This document shows, one piece after another, positions 11,623 through 22,523 of a DNA stretch of 64,000 bases (the first letter of the stretch is position 1; every line of letters starts with the position of its first letter). The notes under the pieces are model-generated. The model was not told where the DNA came from, did no database searches, and saw nothing but the letters and a program-made list of their open reading frames with translations. The position numbers and the translations under genes were made by a program. The stretch comes from Cristatella mucedo. Lineage: Eukaryota; Bryozoa; Phylactolaemata; Cristatellidae. The stretch lies in assembly GCA_009760855.2 (NCBI GenBank), contig WPIO01000001.1, positions 12,350,001 to 12,414,000 of the forward strand, given 5' to 3'.

Positions 11623-12429
11623 TGTCCCGCTAGCAATACGGCTATGCTCAAAACTTCTGCTGATAACTATTCATACAAGACTCATGTTGCTATGGGATTA
11701 AGTTCTTATACCGCTAGCAAGCGAGCGATGAAGGTGGCTTGGCTGAGCAGGAAGGACGACTGACAGCTCGTGGAGACTGTTCCAGAACGAACAATACCAA
11801 ACGTTTGCAATGGACTCGCTACTTAGGCGGATACTCATGCAGCCTTGAACAATTTAAGTTAGCGCCAACACTTGCTCGTGAAATGCAAGAAAAAAATTTG
11901 CAGGCTGGGAATTGCGGCGGCATTTAATTCCAGCTTGAACAATCTCAAGCATGTAGTTAATAATGCTCTCCCAACTGGGTACGTAAAGCGGAAGCAGGCA
12001 GAATACCGAAGTCGGTTCGCAGGAACGTGTATTCTAGCTTGTGCCTGCAGCGCTTTCCGAAATCAAATTTTTTTCTCCCAGGTTGGCGGTCCCTCTCCCT
12101 TCCAGCCACAACTCATCCCGTGAGTTGGCTGGAGGACAAAGCCGGCCTGGAGATAAACGACCGCCCCCAGACCTTAGCTGGGCACTGGCCCGACCCTAAG
12201 CCAAAGCCACCAGCTTTAGACCATGAGGTGGTTTAGGGCATTACCAGTTTGTGTGCACCGGCAGTGTCCCTGCGAGCCCGGTGTCAATAATCGAATCATG
12301 CATACAGAGAAGCACGAACCACACACCTTGATCTCAAGAATCAGCCTCATTGGCAAGCTATTCGGTCAAAACGTAGTCATAGTGACGGCAACTGCAGTGA
12401 AGGGCCACGCTCCCTAAAAATTTCGCCAA
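11623..12429. other. Upstream region of FEM-1; no gene recognised
   Basis: This is the 5' side of the minus-strand fem-1 gene. Only short unsupported frames are present, with no clear TATA or repeat. Confidence 0.4.
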
Positions 12430-13970
12430 GATATCGATCCAATGAGTTTTCCCCATCGTCAGGTATTCGCTTCCAAATAGCGAAACGGCTCGGCCCACAA
12501 TCTACCACGGTCAGATATTTTTGGCCCTTGAAATTCGTTAAGTCGAAGGCCAGACGCTACCAGTTCTCGCTCACATTTAGCACGTCTGGACTCCATGCGA
12601 CTGGTGCAGGATCGATCTACTTGCAACGAGGGCAAGCCTTCACGACGACTTTGGTGTCCTTTCTCCGAATAACAGCTTCCGGGTGGCACAGGCTGGCAAG
12701 GTACAGTGTCCTGTCTACCACGAAGTGGTGAAAGCTGTGGAAACTCTTTAGGTCGACGCCGACCGCCTTTGAAGATGCCTGCCCTGGAATAGCGAGACAG
12801 CTTATATTCACCCTCATCCATTTCTGAGCAACGCGGGTCAGGTGTTCGGCTTTATTGTTGGACGATCGAACCAGGACTACGGAAGCCTTCAGTGCACACT
12901 CTGACACCGTGTCGGCGATCAATGCTAGCCTGCTTTTGATGAGCGCCTTTCCATACCGTGGGCTCGTACAGAATTATCTCAAACCAGCAGTGATTGTAGC
13001 CATTCGTGGACAGTTGCTGAATCTGTCCGAATCTCTACCTGCTGCAATGACGAAGCAATTGCCAGATTGAGGCCCTTGATAACGACCTCCAGCTCAGCAA
13101 GATTGATGTGGGCTACGTCGTCAGCTTTTCGCAGCCAAGAGGCATCCTCTACGATTCTTCTTCCTGTATCTAGGCATTGCCGACGGCGAGGCTACTGGCG
13201 TCACACCAGATGATGCCAATATCCAGATTCGCTACATTCTAATGGCCTAAAACTGGATTGTCGGCACGCAATCGCTGCAGGTATTCACTCGCCATGACTA
13301 TGACATTTTCACTAACGATTGAGTCCCAACCGACGTCGACAGCGGCTTTCTTTAAGTAAGTGCAGGCCGGTAGAAGCCAACCTACGACTGGGAAAAGCCC
13401 GATCAGCTGCCCACACCACGAAAACAGCTGCCATCGCAATAGGACAACAGGCAATGTGCTCACCATAGTATCCCGGCGCCAACGAAGCTCCCCACCTTCA
13501 TTCGGCCTGCATACGCAAAGGCCAAGAACCATTCCGCCAACGAGGCTTTCCGGCGGCCTAGCCTCCAAACCGAATGTTCGTAGCAAGTTGAGTACCTCAG
13601 CATTTGAGACGACGCTGTTGTTGACGACAATATCATTAACAAACGAATCAGTGCCAGTACGAACTCGCTCGTTCATGGACATGACCTTTGTCAGAATCGC
13701 GGTCATTATTTTCGGGGTGACATCAGGTCCGAAATCTAGTCGTGTGAGGCAGTGCCGACGGCCCTTGTACTCCACGACCTGATATTGAATATTGCCAGAG
13801 AGCTGGATTAACCTGCATCTGCAAGTATGCTTTTCGCAGGTCAATTATGCTCACGGTCTCACCCAGCAGTCGCCACGCTTTGAGCTCAGTGCTACACACA
13901 TCGCTGCCAGCCGTGTGACTAGAGATCGGGAGGGGGGCGCCCGCCGACAATCTTCGTTTGCTACGCCAAT
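12430..13970 (-). mobile_element. LTR-retrotransposon pol remnant (RT - RNase H - integrase)
   Basis: On the minus strand the order is RT, RNase H, integrase. RT: IIDLRKAYLQMQV at about 13,860, YKGRRHCLTRLDFGP..PKIM at about 13,780-13,700, and catalytic FVNDIVV at about 13,640 where an aromatic-x-DD box is expected. Then come ..RWRRDTM and LFSWCGQLIGLFPVVGWL (13,480-13,360). A His/His-Cys/Cys integrase zinc domain ends in ACPRC near 12,622, and the start of the integrase core runs to ~12,440. Frameshifts split it, and the second Asp of the RT catalytic pair is missing. RT-RH-IN order fits Ty3 or BEL/Pao elements; I cannot choose between them. No LTRs were recognised. Confidence 0.75.
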
Positions 13971-15144
13971 CGTCTGGACACCAAAGTCAAGCCATTAGAG
14001 TGGCTACAGTTACAATAAGCAACCGCGATATGCTGTGTTTGAGCGAAATAACTATTGGCTTAACTTTCTTTGACCCAAAAATTGATTTCTGCAAAAAACA
14101 GGCAATCATCAGAAACATGCAACGAGTAAAAGCTGGATCAGACCATCCACTACCAAGACTCGACTCTAAATTTGTCAGTGCTTTACAGCCACTGAGTGCA
14201 TTTGTAACCTACAACAGCTGAATGTTCTTTGAGACTCTGCAGCTGAGTGCTGCATTTATGAAGTTGTCACCAGAGCAGTGGAAAAACAGTGACTACGTTG
14301 CTTCAAAGCAAATCGTGTCGGCTCTAACCGTAGTTGATGACTCCGCTGAAAGAGAAGTACAACTCATACAGGATTACAACTCTCCGCTAAAAAAATTAAT
14401 GAAGAATAAAAACTGTACCTATTGCAGGTTGTCCTCGAGGATCCCAAAAAATTCTAGATTCCAGGAAAGGTACTTTGCTGTTGAGACTCCGAAAGCCGAA
14501 TACATTCGCAATGAAAAAATATTCGCTGTTTTAACAGGCTCATTTGTATGGCGGCAGAACAGAAGAGCAGTAACGGATTTCACCACCGCTTGCGGTTGGA
14601 AATAAAAAAAAACAAACACTGGATGATTTGAACCCAATACCTCGGTCATGACAGCGAGCATCTTATCTCCTGGGCTATCGCGGACCAGTAGTAGCACTAA
14701 AGACTGACTGCATTGACTACTGTTTTAAGCATGAAGTGCACCCACTGTATTGACGACTGTTTTAAGCATAAAGTATAAAACATTGAAAAATGGTAGAACT
14801 GTCTGTATTAACTTTGTTGCGATTAAGTTAGAGCAATGGTACAGTTGTATAAAAATAAATTGTATGCTGTTGATATTCACGTCTGATGGTTTAAACTACC
14901 AAAATTTCACTTTTTGTGATGCAATCAGAAACGTTGAATGATTTGTGCAACCTTTAAATATGCTTCAAATCACTTTAAATCTTTATCAATTTTGTTTAGC
15001 AGATGGATAAGAATGGGGGGTTTCAAAGTGTACTGTTTGAAAAAAAGTTGTTTGGACCACCCAACGTACAAACACGCATACTGTTCATGCATGCATACTT
15101 TACATTCATGCATAACTGCATACATAAACACGTATAAATATTGT
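13971..15144. other. Mostly unassigned; short tRNA-like SINE at ~14,620-14,700
   Basis: AT-rich sequence with no recognisable gene; the frame at 14,222-14,605 has no identifiable domain. Minus-strand 14,700-14,620 has an A-box-like 'tagcccaggagataag' and a B-box-like 'gggttcaaatcatcc' 30 bases apart, the layout of a tRNA-derived SINE head. Confidence 0.4.
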
Positions 15145-15285
15145 TAATGACACCCACCACATATCACCTGAGTCTCTGCCATCGGTTCAATTGCATTTCC
15201 CTTTGCAGCAAATGTAAAGCGCCTAGAAAGAGATTAAGTTCTCTGAGGGCGCTTTATCAAGTACATTATTATTATTATTATTATT
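15145..15285 (+). mobile_element. LINE 3' end with (ATT)n tail
   Basis: It carries the conserved 3' tail 'gtaaagcgcctagaaagag' followed by 'attaagttctctgagggcgc' and ends in an ATT microsatellite at ~15,268-15,285. It is nearly the same as 51,775-51,845 and 55,480-55,555. This tail is also found on SINE family B. Confidence 0.7.
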
Positions 15286-15869
15286 GGTTATCCGATTGCC
15301 GGCCTCATTGAAGTTGCACCTCTACTTAAGTGTGCAGATACTTGACTGAGCTTTCGAGATGTGGACAAGCGATAAAAAGTAGCCGCCTTCTAATAGTGCG
15401 CCACTATTGACCTTGACTTGTCAATAGATGCTGCTAATGCAAGCAGAAGCTCGTCAGTTTGCTCTCGTGTCTTCCTCGTTCCTGGGCAGTGTGTAACAAG
15501 AGCGACCAAGAAAGGGTCTTTATGCCTCCTCCTACGCTCGCAATTGAGGCGCATATCCAGGGACTGGAAACGTTATGAGGTTGGCGTGGCAATGGGCGGG
15601 GGGGGGGTTGTCATCGCATACGTGTCTAAACTGTTCGTTGTCAGATTTGCAGCTAACGCACGAATGAGAAGGAAACATTTCTTAGCATCCCGTAATTGCC
15701 ACAATATTTCGATTGCTGCGCTGCCGCTCGGCCACTTTGGTACCACCAGGCTGGCCAAGTTAATCGTTCACAGCACCAGGAAGCTGCAACAGCAATTAGT
15801 TGATTCCGCCAGCCTCATTTTATAGCGGCTGATGAGGAGCTGAGCGACTTCCATCCTTTAGAGCATAGA

Positions 15870-16220
15870 AGCCTGCATATGACGTCATCCGATGAGCTTT
15901 TAAAGTATGGGATGCCGCCAAGATCTGTTCTACGTCCGCTTCAATTCACAATTTATCTCATCGTCCTTTCGGATGTCATTGCCGAGCACAATCTAGGCTT
16001 TTCTTCTTATGCAGCTGACACGCGGCTCAGCTTGTACTTTGATTCCTCCCCTCCTTCCGGCATCTCTAACTCCCTCAACTCATTTGAAGCATGTGCTGCA
16101 GACATCAGCACCCGAATAGCAGCCAACTTGCTTAAAGTAAACAACAGTGCATCCATCTCGATAGTTATGAACAGACCTAGTTCGCTCAGAAACCGGAGAG
16201 CCAAACTCTGTAAATAGGCT
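15870..16220 (+). mobile_element. LINE reverse transcriptase fragment
   Basis: The open frame at 15,879-16,217 shows DELLKYGMPPRSVLRPLQF (block 4, degenerate PQGSVLGP), then YAADTRLSLYF (YADD box with the first Asp lost), then a SLNSFEACAADISTRIAANLLKVN helix as in the LINE at 6,740-7,640. It is the same family and is dead. Confidence 0.75.
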
Positions 16221-16384
16221 CGGCCAGCCTATCTCTTGTGGCATCTGCATAGAACGCGGCTGTCCTCTTCAATAATGACCTGTTGTTCGATGATCGCATC
16301 AGCTCCGAATTCGTGAGGTGCTTGCCCTACATGACCCAGTGGTTGGTTCGCGCCCTGCAGTGAGCGTTCTCTTACTGTCCACTG

Positions 16385-17118
16385 CGTGCGGCGGTGAAAG
16401 CCGCTATGGCTTTTCTGCCGCTATATGAATGAGGCTGTTGAATCTCCGGACTTATCTCTGTTTACATTACATTATTTCAGCAACGTAGCGGTGCAAAGCG
16501 CGGGGCTGGTATAGAGAGGGATACGTCGGCCATGCTGGCGAATGCATTGGTGACATCCCCATCTGTTTAAACGGTGAGCCGTGATGGCACACTAGGTAAG
16601 GCGGTTGCTTTCACGACCCCGTTCCCGAGGTCGTGGGTTCGTTTCCTGCGGTGGGCCATCCTTTATTGCCAGTGCAAGCGGTGGTGAAAGCCGCAAAGGC
16701 TCTTCTGTCGCTATACAAAAAGAGGCTGTTTAATCAGCTAGGATTTTCTTCTAAACTTTTGCTACCGGCTACTTGCGGGTGTCCATCGGCCTATGCAATA
16801 GGAACGTTTACAGTTAGTGCAAAACTTTGCAGCTGCATTAGCTGCAAAACTATGCATCGCCTCATCCCGGGCGATGCACGGACGTGACGAAATGCTGTCG
16901 TCGTTTAGTCGCTCTGACGACTTCCGCATGTACGATGGCCCGACGACCTCAAGTAAAAGCACACTGGGTAAGGCGATTGCTCTTGACGACCTCGGTTCCG
17001 GGGTCATGGGTTCGTATCCTGTAGTGGGCGGCGATCCTTTATCGCCGCTGCGAGCGGTGGTGATATAAGGCTTAAGGCTCTTCTGCAGATAAACAAAAGA
17101 GGCTGCTAAATCAGCTAG
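16385..17118 (+). mobile_element. Cluster of SINE family A copies
   Basis: Three plus-strand copies lie close together: a tail-only piece (16,385-16,440), a full copy (16,576-16,745) and a second fuller copy (16,955-17,115). Each shows 'gcacactaggtaaggcg', the arm ending in a B box ('gtgggttcg'), 'gcaagcggtggtgaaagcc' and the tail 'ctatacaaa..gaggctgtt..atcagcta'. The sequence between them is unassigned. Confidence 0.7.
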
Positions 17119-17539
17119 TATTCTTTTAAAGACAGAGTCTAAAGGAAAATGTCTGATGAGCGTATTTTTAGGTCATTATATAGAATGGTATTCCAGAGGC
17201 CACGACGACTTCACGGTGGTTTTTGCTCACTGCCACCTATAAGGACATGAGACGTCAGTCGTTCGAGTTCCGTGGGCATTCCGTCTGTGCTCAATGCAGG
17301 GGCGCAGCGAGAGAATTCATCCGGAAGTCTAAGACTAAGACCGGGGACGTATTGGATAGGGAAATCTAGAATTGAAATTTTCGCGTAGTGAGTATCCACA
17401 CGTAGCTTTCTACAACTGCATAATAAACCTGGACCGTCTAGGGCAAATGAGGAGAATAAGGAAACGCTAGGCAAGAAAGTAGCGTGAGCAGTAAAGCGAC
17501 TGAATAAAGACCAGTTCTCTTAAGACTTTTTTATACGGC

Positions 17540-18056
17540 AAGTCTTGCTTCCAACCTACTCGAATCTTACTTCGGTCTTCCTTTTCATAGGCGGTTTAGG
17601 CGGCAGTCTCGCTCCAAGTCTTGTTTCCTACTCGCTCCGCCCCAATGAGAGTTCACGAGATGGCTACAGCGTTTCTCTACGGCCAGGCTTCGTTAACGCC
17701 CTTACCGGTAAATAAAAAATGTCCGCTACAGCCTTTACCGCTCGCCGCCTCAAAATCGGATTTTTTTAAACTAAAAGCTCAGAGTGTCCCCACAAGCAGG
17801 GACTCGCACGGAACGCATCAACGATTTCACCAATCAAGACGTCCGCCATTCCTTTCTAAGCGATGCAGTAAGCGTGGCCTGAACGGCGTCTACGATTGGT
17901 CACTTGCAAAGTCTTGCACGAGTCTTGGCCGAAGAAGTAGGACCGGGTTTGGCTGCTGAGTTTTCTTCATGTTTTTCCTATGTCTTGGACCGCCACCCCC
18001 CACCATGTTGCTGACGTATAACCCGAAGACTCGAGTAGGTAGGAAGCAAGACTCGC
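17540..18056. mobile_element. MITE-like inverted-repeat element, copy 2
   Basis: Homologous to 4,993-5,431. Two left-end-like motifs occur (17,541 'agtcttgcttccaacctactc' and 17,615 'aagtcttgtttcctactc'), and the right end is 'gagtaggtaggaagcaagac' (18,034-18,053), their inverted complement. The extra left end may be a tandem or nested partial copy. No coding capacity is evident. Confidence 0.55.
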
Positions 18057-18431
18057 CGTCTAGACCAGGCTTTAGGGTGCCGTACAAACGACCTATTATT
18101 ATTATCATTATAAAGACTTTAACAAGAGGGCTTTTAGTTCGCTCATAGTATGCGATTGTGTAAATTTTTACTGCAGAATGTCTAATTAAGCCTTGTTCTT
18201 CATGGGTCTGCATGACAAAGCTAAAGGTGCAGCGCTAGATATACACGTCCTCAGCTCCGCAAGCAGTCTCGATAGGGAGTTGGGACTCGAGCTGACTAGC
18301 TTTAAATGCTCGCCATTCATACACTGAATATGCGATGCTCGCGAATTCCAGTGCACAGCTGAGATTGACGCGGCCAAAATTTCCGCGGCTGAGAGGCTCG
18401 CAGCCGAAATGTCCAAACAGGAAGTGGAAAC

Positions 18432-18680
18432 CCGGAATCCGAGCCCAGCAGACGCTCGTCTACCGCTTTCCTACCTACCACGGCCCCGCCTACTCGCCGG
18501 CTATTCCATTAAGTCCTCGAGGGTTTCTATCGTCCGTTCGCCGACAAGGGTCGCTCCCGTCGTCGGCTGAGGCGGGCGCTGCGGCGGGCACTGCGCCACC
18601 CGCCGCTCACGCCCAGCGATACCCGTCGCACTTTCCAGTCCAGGCGAGACCCGAATGCGGCGGCGCTGCGATCCGCATGC
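18432..18680 (+). repeat. Left copy of the receptor 5'-flank direct repeat
   Basis: About 245 bp of GC-rich sequence matches 39,292-39,541 at roughly 95% (about a dozen differences and one small indel). It starts at 'ggaatccgagcccagcagac' and stops abruptly near 'cggcggcgctgcgatc'; AT-rich viral polymerase sequence begins within about 15 bases. It corresponds to DNA 400-650 bp upstream of the receptor start codon. It may be a duplicated flank, a recombination scar or an assembly join between haplotypes. Confidence 0.85.
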
Positions 18681-18696
18681 AAGTAATTGCTAATAA

Positions 18697-20790
18697 CAAA
18701 GAGTTTTTAACAATAAGTTTTGGAAATCTTTTTTTAGAGATTCATATCAATTATTACAAAATCCACTTCATAAATTGGAAAGAAATTTGTCTACAGCAAA
18801 TGATAAATTTGATATAACAATACAACACTTTGAAAAAATTGATGATAAGGAAATTGACAATAAAAATTCGATGATAGAAAGATGTCGCTACTAACAAAAA
18901 AGTATTTATCCATACGAGTACATGAATTCTTCTGCTAAATTTGATGAGACAAGTTTACCACCGATGGAAAAGTTTTATTCAAGTATTAGTGGTCATATTT
19001 CAGAAAAAGATTGTGCTCATGCAAAGAAAGTTTGGAATGCTTTTGAAATAAAAATGTTGAAAGAATATCATGCTTTATATTTAAAGATTTATGTCTTAGC
19101 ATTAGAAAATGTTTTTGAGAGATTTCGAGATCTAATAATTACACATTATCAGATAGATCCTGCAAAGTTTATAACAACTCCACAATTAACTTGGACAGCA
19201 GGATTAAAATATAAAGGAGTCGTACTTGAATTGCTAACTTATCCAGATATGTATCTATTCTTTGAAAAAGTAATTCGTGGAGGAATGACACAAGTATTAA
19301 AGCGTAAAGCTAAAGCAAATAATAGTAGATGTAGCAATTTCAATCCAGATAAGTTAAAATCATATTTATTATACTTTGATGCAACTAATCTTTATGGTTG
19401 GGCTATGAAGAAATTTCTACCAACTGGAGGTTTTAATTTTTTATCAAGTCAAAAAGTAAAGTCATGGAATGAAAATAAAAACGATATAGTTAAAAAAAAG
19501 TTAAGCCTTCATCAAATAAAGGTTATGTTCTTGAAGTTGATATACATTGTCCAAAAGATAAACACAATTTATTTTCTGACTATCCTTTACTTCATGAAAG
19601 CAAGCAGATAAAGAAGAATAAACACTCCGAGTATTAAAATTCTTTTAATAGAGGAAACGATCCAGCTGAAAAGCTGATATTAGATTTGGAACCAAAACAA
19701 AAGTATGTTATTCATTATCTTAATCTTAAGAATTGTATTGAATTGGGATATGAGTTAACACATATTCACAGAGTATTAGAGTTTGATTAGTCCAATTGGC
19801 TAGAGTTTTACATTGATAATAATACAATACTTAGAGGTAAAGCAGCAAATGATTTTGAAATGGATTTCTTCAAGTTATTAAATAATTAATTCTTTGATAA
19901 AACAATGGAGACTGTTAGAGATAGAAAGAATGTTGAATTACCTAATGAAAATGTAGATGAAGAGTTGGCTAAGATGAATAAAATCTATAGAAGTCCAAGA
20001 TTTGTGGATAGAAATATATTACCTAATAACATTATCTGCATAGAAAGTAGTAAGGAATCTGTAACTTTAAACAAACCTATTCATGTTGGATTTTGCATAA
20101 TTGATTTATCTAAAGTATTGATGCAGAAATTCTATTATCTATCAATGAAAACAGATATGGATCTAAAATAAACTTGTTGTATACAGATACTGATTCACTC
20201 GTCATGGAGATATTTACTGAGGATGTTTATAGAGACTTTATCGATTACCCAGAATCATCAGATCCAAATACTTTTCCAGATGATTATCCTTTTTGGAGTG
20301 ATGAAAAAGCAAAAAGTATTATAAAAAGAAACAGTAAAGTTGTTGGCGAATTTAAAGATGAGATAACAGATAAGGTAAAAGCAGAAATATTAGATGAATG
20401 TGTTTTTCTAAGACCAAAACTTTACTCCTATACTATTTACACTGATAACGAAGTATTTGATGATAAAGGAAAACAAATAGGAACAGTTAAAAAAAATTGT
20501 CAGATGAATGAAATGCTTGATAAGGAAAAAGAACAAATACGGCAATCTAAAAAAGCTAAAGGTGTTAACAGACATGTTGTCGATAAACACTTAAAACATG
20601 AAGACTTTAAAAACTGTTTAGATGAAAAGGTAGAAAAAAGTATGAACAATCATTAATTAGAAGTAAAAAATATGTAATGTATACAATTAAACAAAAAATG
20701 TGGCACTTTCTGCCTTTGATTCAAAGCGATACTGGCTAGACTTTGGAATCTGTAGTTATGCTTATGGGCACTATAGAATTGCTGATGCAT
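18697..20790 (+). pseudogene. Protein-primed family B DNA polymerase, N-terminally truncated and broken
   Basis: Replicative polymerase of the virus. It enters already inside the exonuclease-side region (FRDSYQLL at ~18,735; in-frame TAA at 18,892). It then runs through the palm motif DATNLYGWAM (19,378-19,407), the KPIHVGFCIIDLSK segment (~20,070-20,115), YTDTDS (20,180-20,197; motif C) and a terminal YGHYRI-like end near 20,780. Frames change near 19,490, 20,140 and 20,660-20,700, and in-frame stops lie at 19,635, 19,788 and 19,887. All catalytic motifs seen are intact as residues, but no continuous protein can be made. Intact relatives are about 1,000 residues or more; roughly 690 codons remain. 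The missing N-terminus coincides with the host junction at ~18,685. Confidence 0.88.
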
Positions 20791-20868
20791 TGAGTAATAC
20801 TCTAAATCCAGGACGGTGTAATACTTGCAATGTTGTTGAATTAAAGAATATTAACGCTACTAATATAG

Positions 20869-21036
20869 ATGCCCAAACGAAAAAGTGAAGAAATCATTGA
20901 ACCTAAACCAAAAGTAAAAGTTGAACGTGATATTCGAGAAACAACAAAAGAGTTATATGAATTACAAATATAAATGGAGTATAATAGAGCGGAAGAAGAG
21001 TTAATTTTTGAGATGGCAGGAATAAATTTATATTAA
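20869..21036 (+). pseudogene. Small basic protein of unknown function
   Basis: A 55-codon frame starting MPKRKSEE (nuclear-localisation-like) and rich in Lys and Glu, with one in-frame TAA at 20,971. It follows PolB, whose own stop may have been lost, since the PolB-end frame runs on to 20,888. No domain is recognised. It could be a short accessory gene or the decayed start of a longer one. Confidence 0.4.
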
Positions 21037-21051
21037 AAAATAAAATTCATT

Positions 21052-21279
21052 ATGATGGAAATGGAAAAAGTTGAAATTGAAGAAGATGGAAAGTATGAGA
21101 GTGAGTATGAAAGTGATGATCCAGATTACGAGCCAGAGGAAGACGAGTCTGGAGATGAGTCAGAATATTCAGATAGTAGCGATGAGGGTGAATACTATCC
21201 TTAAGATGGATATGAACAAGCATTTGGATTTGAAGAAGGTGTAGAATATTGCTATGAAAATGAAGAAGATGAACTATAA
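21052..21279 (+). pseudogene. Small acidic protein of unknown function
   Basis: A 75-codon frame dominated by Glu, Asp, Ser and Tyr (DDPDYEPEEDESGDESEYSD), interrupted by one TAA at 21,202 after which acidic sequence continues to the natural end. Extreme acidity suggests a DNA-mimic, chaperone-like or transactivation role, but that is inference only. It lies between the basic ORF and the 21,300 gene. Confidence 0.45.
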
Positions 21280-21290
21280 AAAATTTATAT

Positions 21291-21302
21291 TTATATAGAA
21301 TG
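21291..21302 (+). promoter_or_regulatory. Viral start-codon-linked promoter motif
   Basis: TTATATAGAATG: TATAG directly abuts the initiation codon of the 21,300 gene. The same motif recurs at about 20 viral starts. Confidence 0.6.
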
Positions 21303-21575
21303 GATGTTTCTAGAATTCTTAGTTGTGAACAATCAAGAGATATGGCTCTTAAAATTTGTCTACAAAAGTTAAAGAGAGTAGATTAAAGAATTGTCAAGCA
21401 TTCACTTGATAAACTTATTCCAGATTTAGATAGCTCGTATACTGCTGTTCTGGTTGAGATTTGCGATACTTGTGATAAGCTAATGGAATTCAGAAGTAAA
21501 ATAAATGAAATGCTGGTAGAAGCAGATAAGAAATCAAAAACTCCAAAATCTAAACAGGGCGTACACATTAATTAA
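21300..21575 (+). pseudogene. Unknown viral protein, one nonsense codon
   Basis: A 91-codon frame starting MDVSRILSCEQSRD, helical in character with a Lys-rich C-terminus (KKSKTPKSK). A single TAA at 21,384 interrupts it. No domain is recognised. The start is set by the TATAG-ATG motif directly before it. Confidence 0.45.
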
Positions 21576-21596
21576 TTTTGTATATTTTTTATAATA

Positions 21597-21608
21597 GTAT
21601 AGGAAATG
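21597..21608 (+). promoter_or_regulatory. Viral start-codon-linked promoter motif
   Basis: AGTATAGGAAATG precedes the 21,606 gene. It is the same form as upstream of the ATPase at 29,013. Confidence 0.6.
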
Positions 21609-22122
21609 TCAAACGAAGTAACTGATCCCAATCTTGTTACATCTGCAACTCTGCTGAAAGCATATGTTGACTATCTTGTAAAGTCTAGAATGACTGCTAA
21701 TGATCAACAGACACTCGACTCAGATATCTCAATTATGACTGATGCATCTGTTTTATTGTATTGATGAGTGTGACATTGAAGCACAAAAGGTAATCACTTC
21801 AGGAATGGCAAGTGTAACAACTGATCTTAAAGCAACAGTTATATCGAAAGTTGATACTCTTCTTGATATACCTGGAGAAATCTCTGGCTATACTACATGG
21901 ATCGCTAGTCAGCTTCCAACACTTTCAACAATTGTCTCAGGTGTTGCAGGAATCAAGCCGGATACTTGTGGAATTGTTAAAGATGAGCGCTATGCAATTC
22001 TCCCTGATATCTCTGATGGAACTAGTGCTAGACAAAAGGCAACACTTGCCGCTCTCGCCACTCCAGCAGTTGTTCACCCAGCTGCTCCAGTTTCTGATAC
22101 AATTCCATCAACCACACTGTAA
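21606..22122 (+). pseudogene. Unknown viral protein, one frameshift
   Basis: It begins MSNEVTDPNLVTSATLLKAY. The frame shifts near 21,745 and continues as DECDIEAQKVITSGMASV..., with a long helical stretch and a Pro/Ala-rich tail ending STTL. About 172 residues without the shift. No family is recognised. The Ser/Thr/Ala-rich helices suggest a structural rather than enzymatic protein (inference). Confidence 0.5.
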
Positions 22123-22132
22123 ATAATTTATT

Positions 22133-22144
22133 TATATAGAAATG
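22133..22144 (+). promoter_or_regulatory. Viral start-codon-linked promoter motif
   Basis: TTATATAGAAATG ends with the start codon at 22,142. Confidence 0.55.
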
Positions 22145-22523
22145 AATGTAGAAAGTAGAAGTAAAGATTTCTAACAGTAGCACAAGGACAGCAGTTTACA
22201 AATATAAAGATTTGTTCTTATCCAATGGGAAGAATTGAAGATATTAGAAGTACACTTTTAGAAGCATTAATATTAGTTTTAGAATACAAAGCCTTAAGAG
22301 TTAATCATTCTGAATCAGAAATGACATATATCTTTACAAAAGTTAGAGATGGATCAATCTTTTCAGAGTTTCTAAAAGATTTAAAAATAGATAAAATAAA
22401 TAGTTTGAAATCAGAAGCATATTCTAAAAAAATAGAGTTAACAAGTTAACAAAGAAACTAACAGGAAAAGAATGTAGTTTACCAGCAGAGTTTATTCAAG
22501 AATATTTAGATTGTAAATTCTAA
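22142..22523 (+). pseudogene. Unknown viral protein, frameshifted
   Basis: It starts MNVESRSKDF, shifts frame within the first dozen codons, then reads ...MGRIEDIRSTLLEALILVLEYKAL and shifts again near 22,435, ending ...YLDCKF. About 125 residues in all, mostly helical. No family is recognised. Its 3' end meets the convergent fibre gene at 22,520. Confidence 0.45.
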
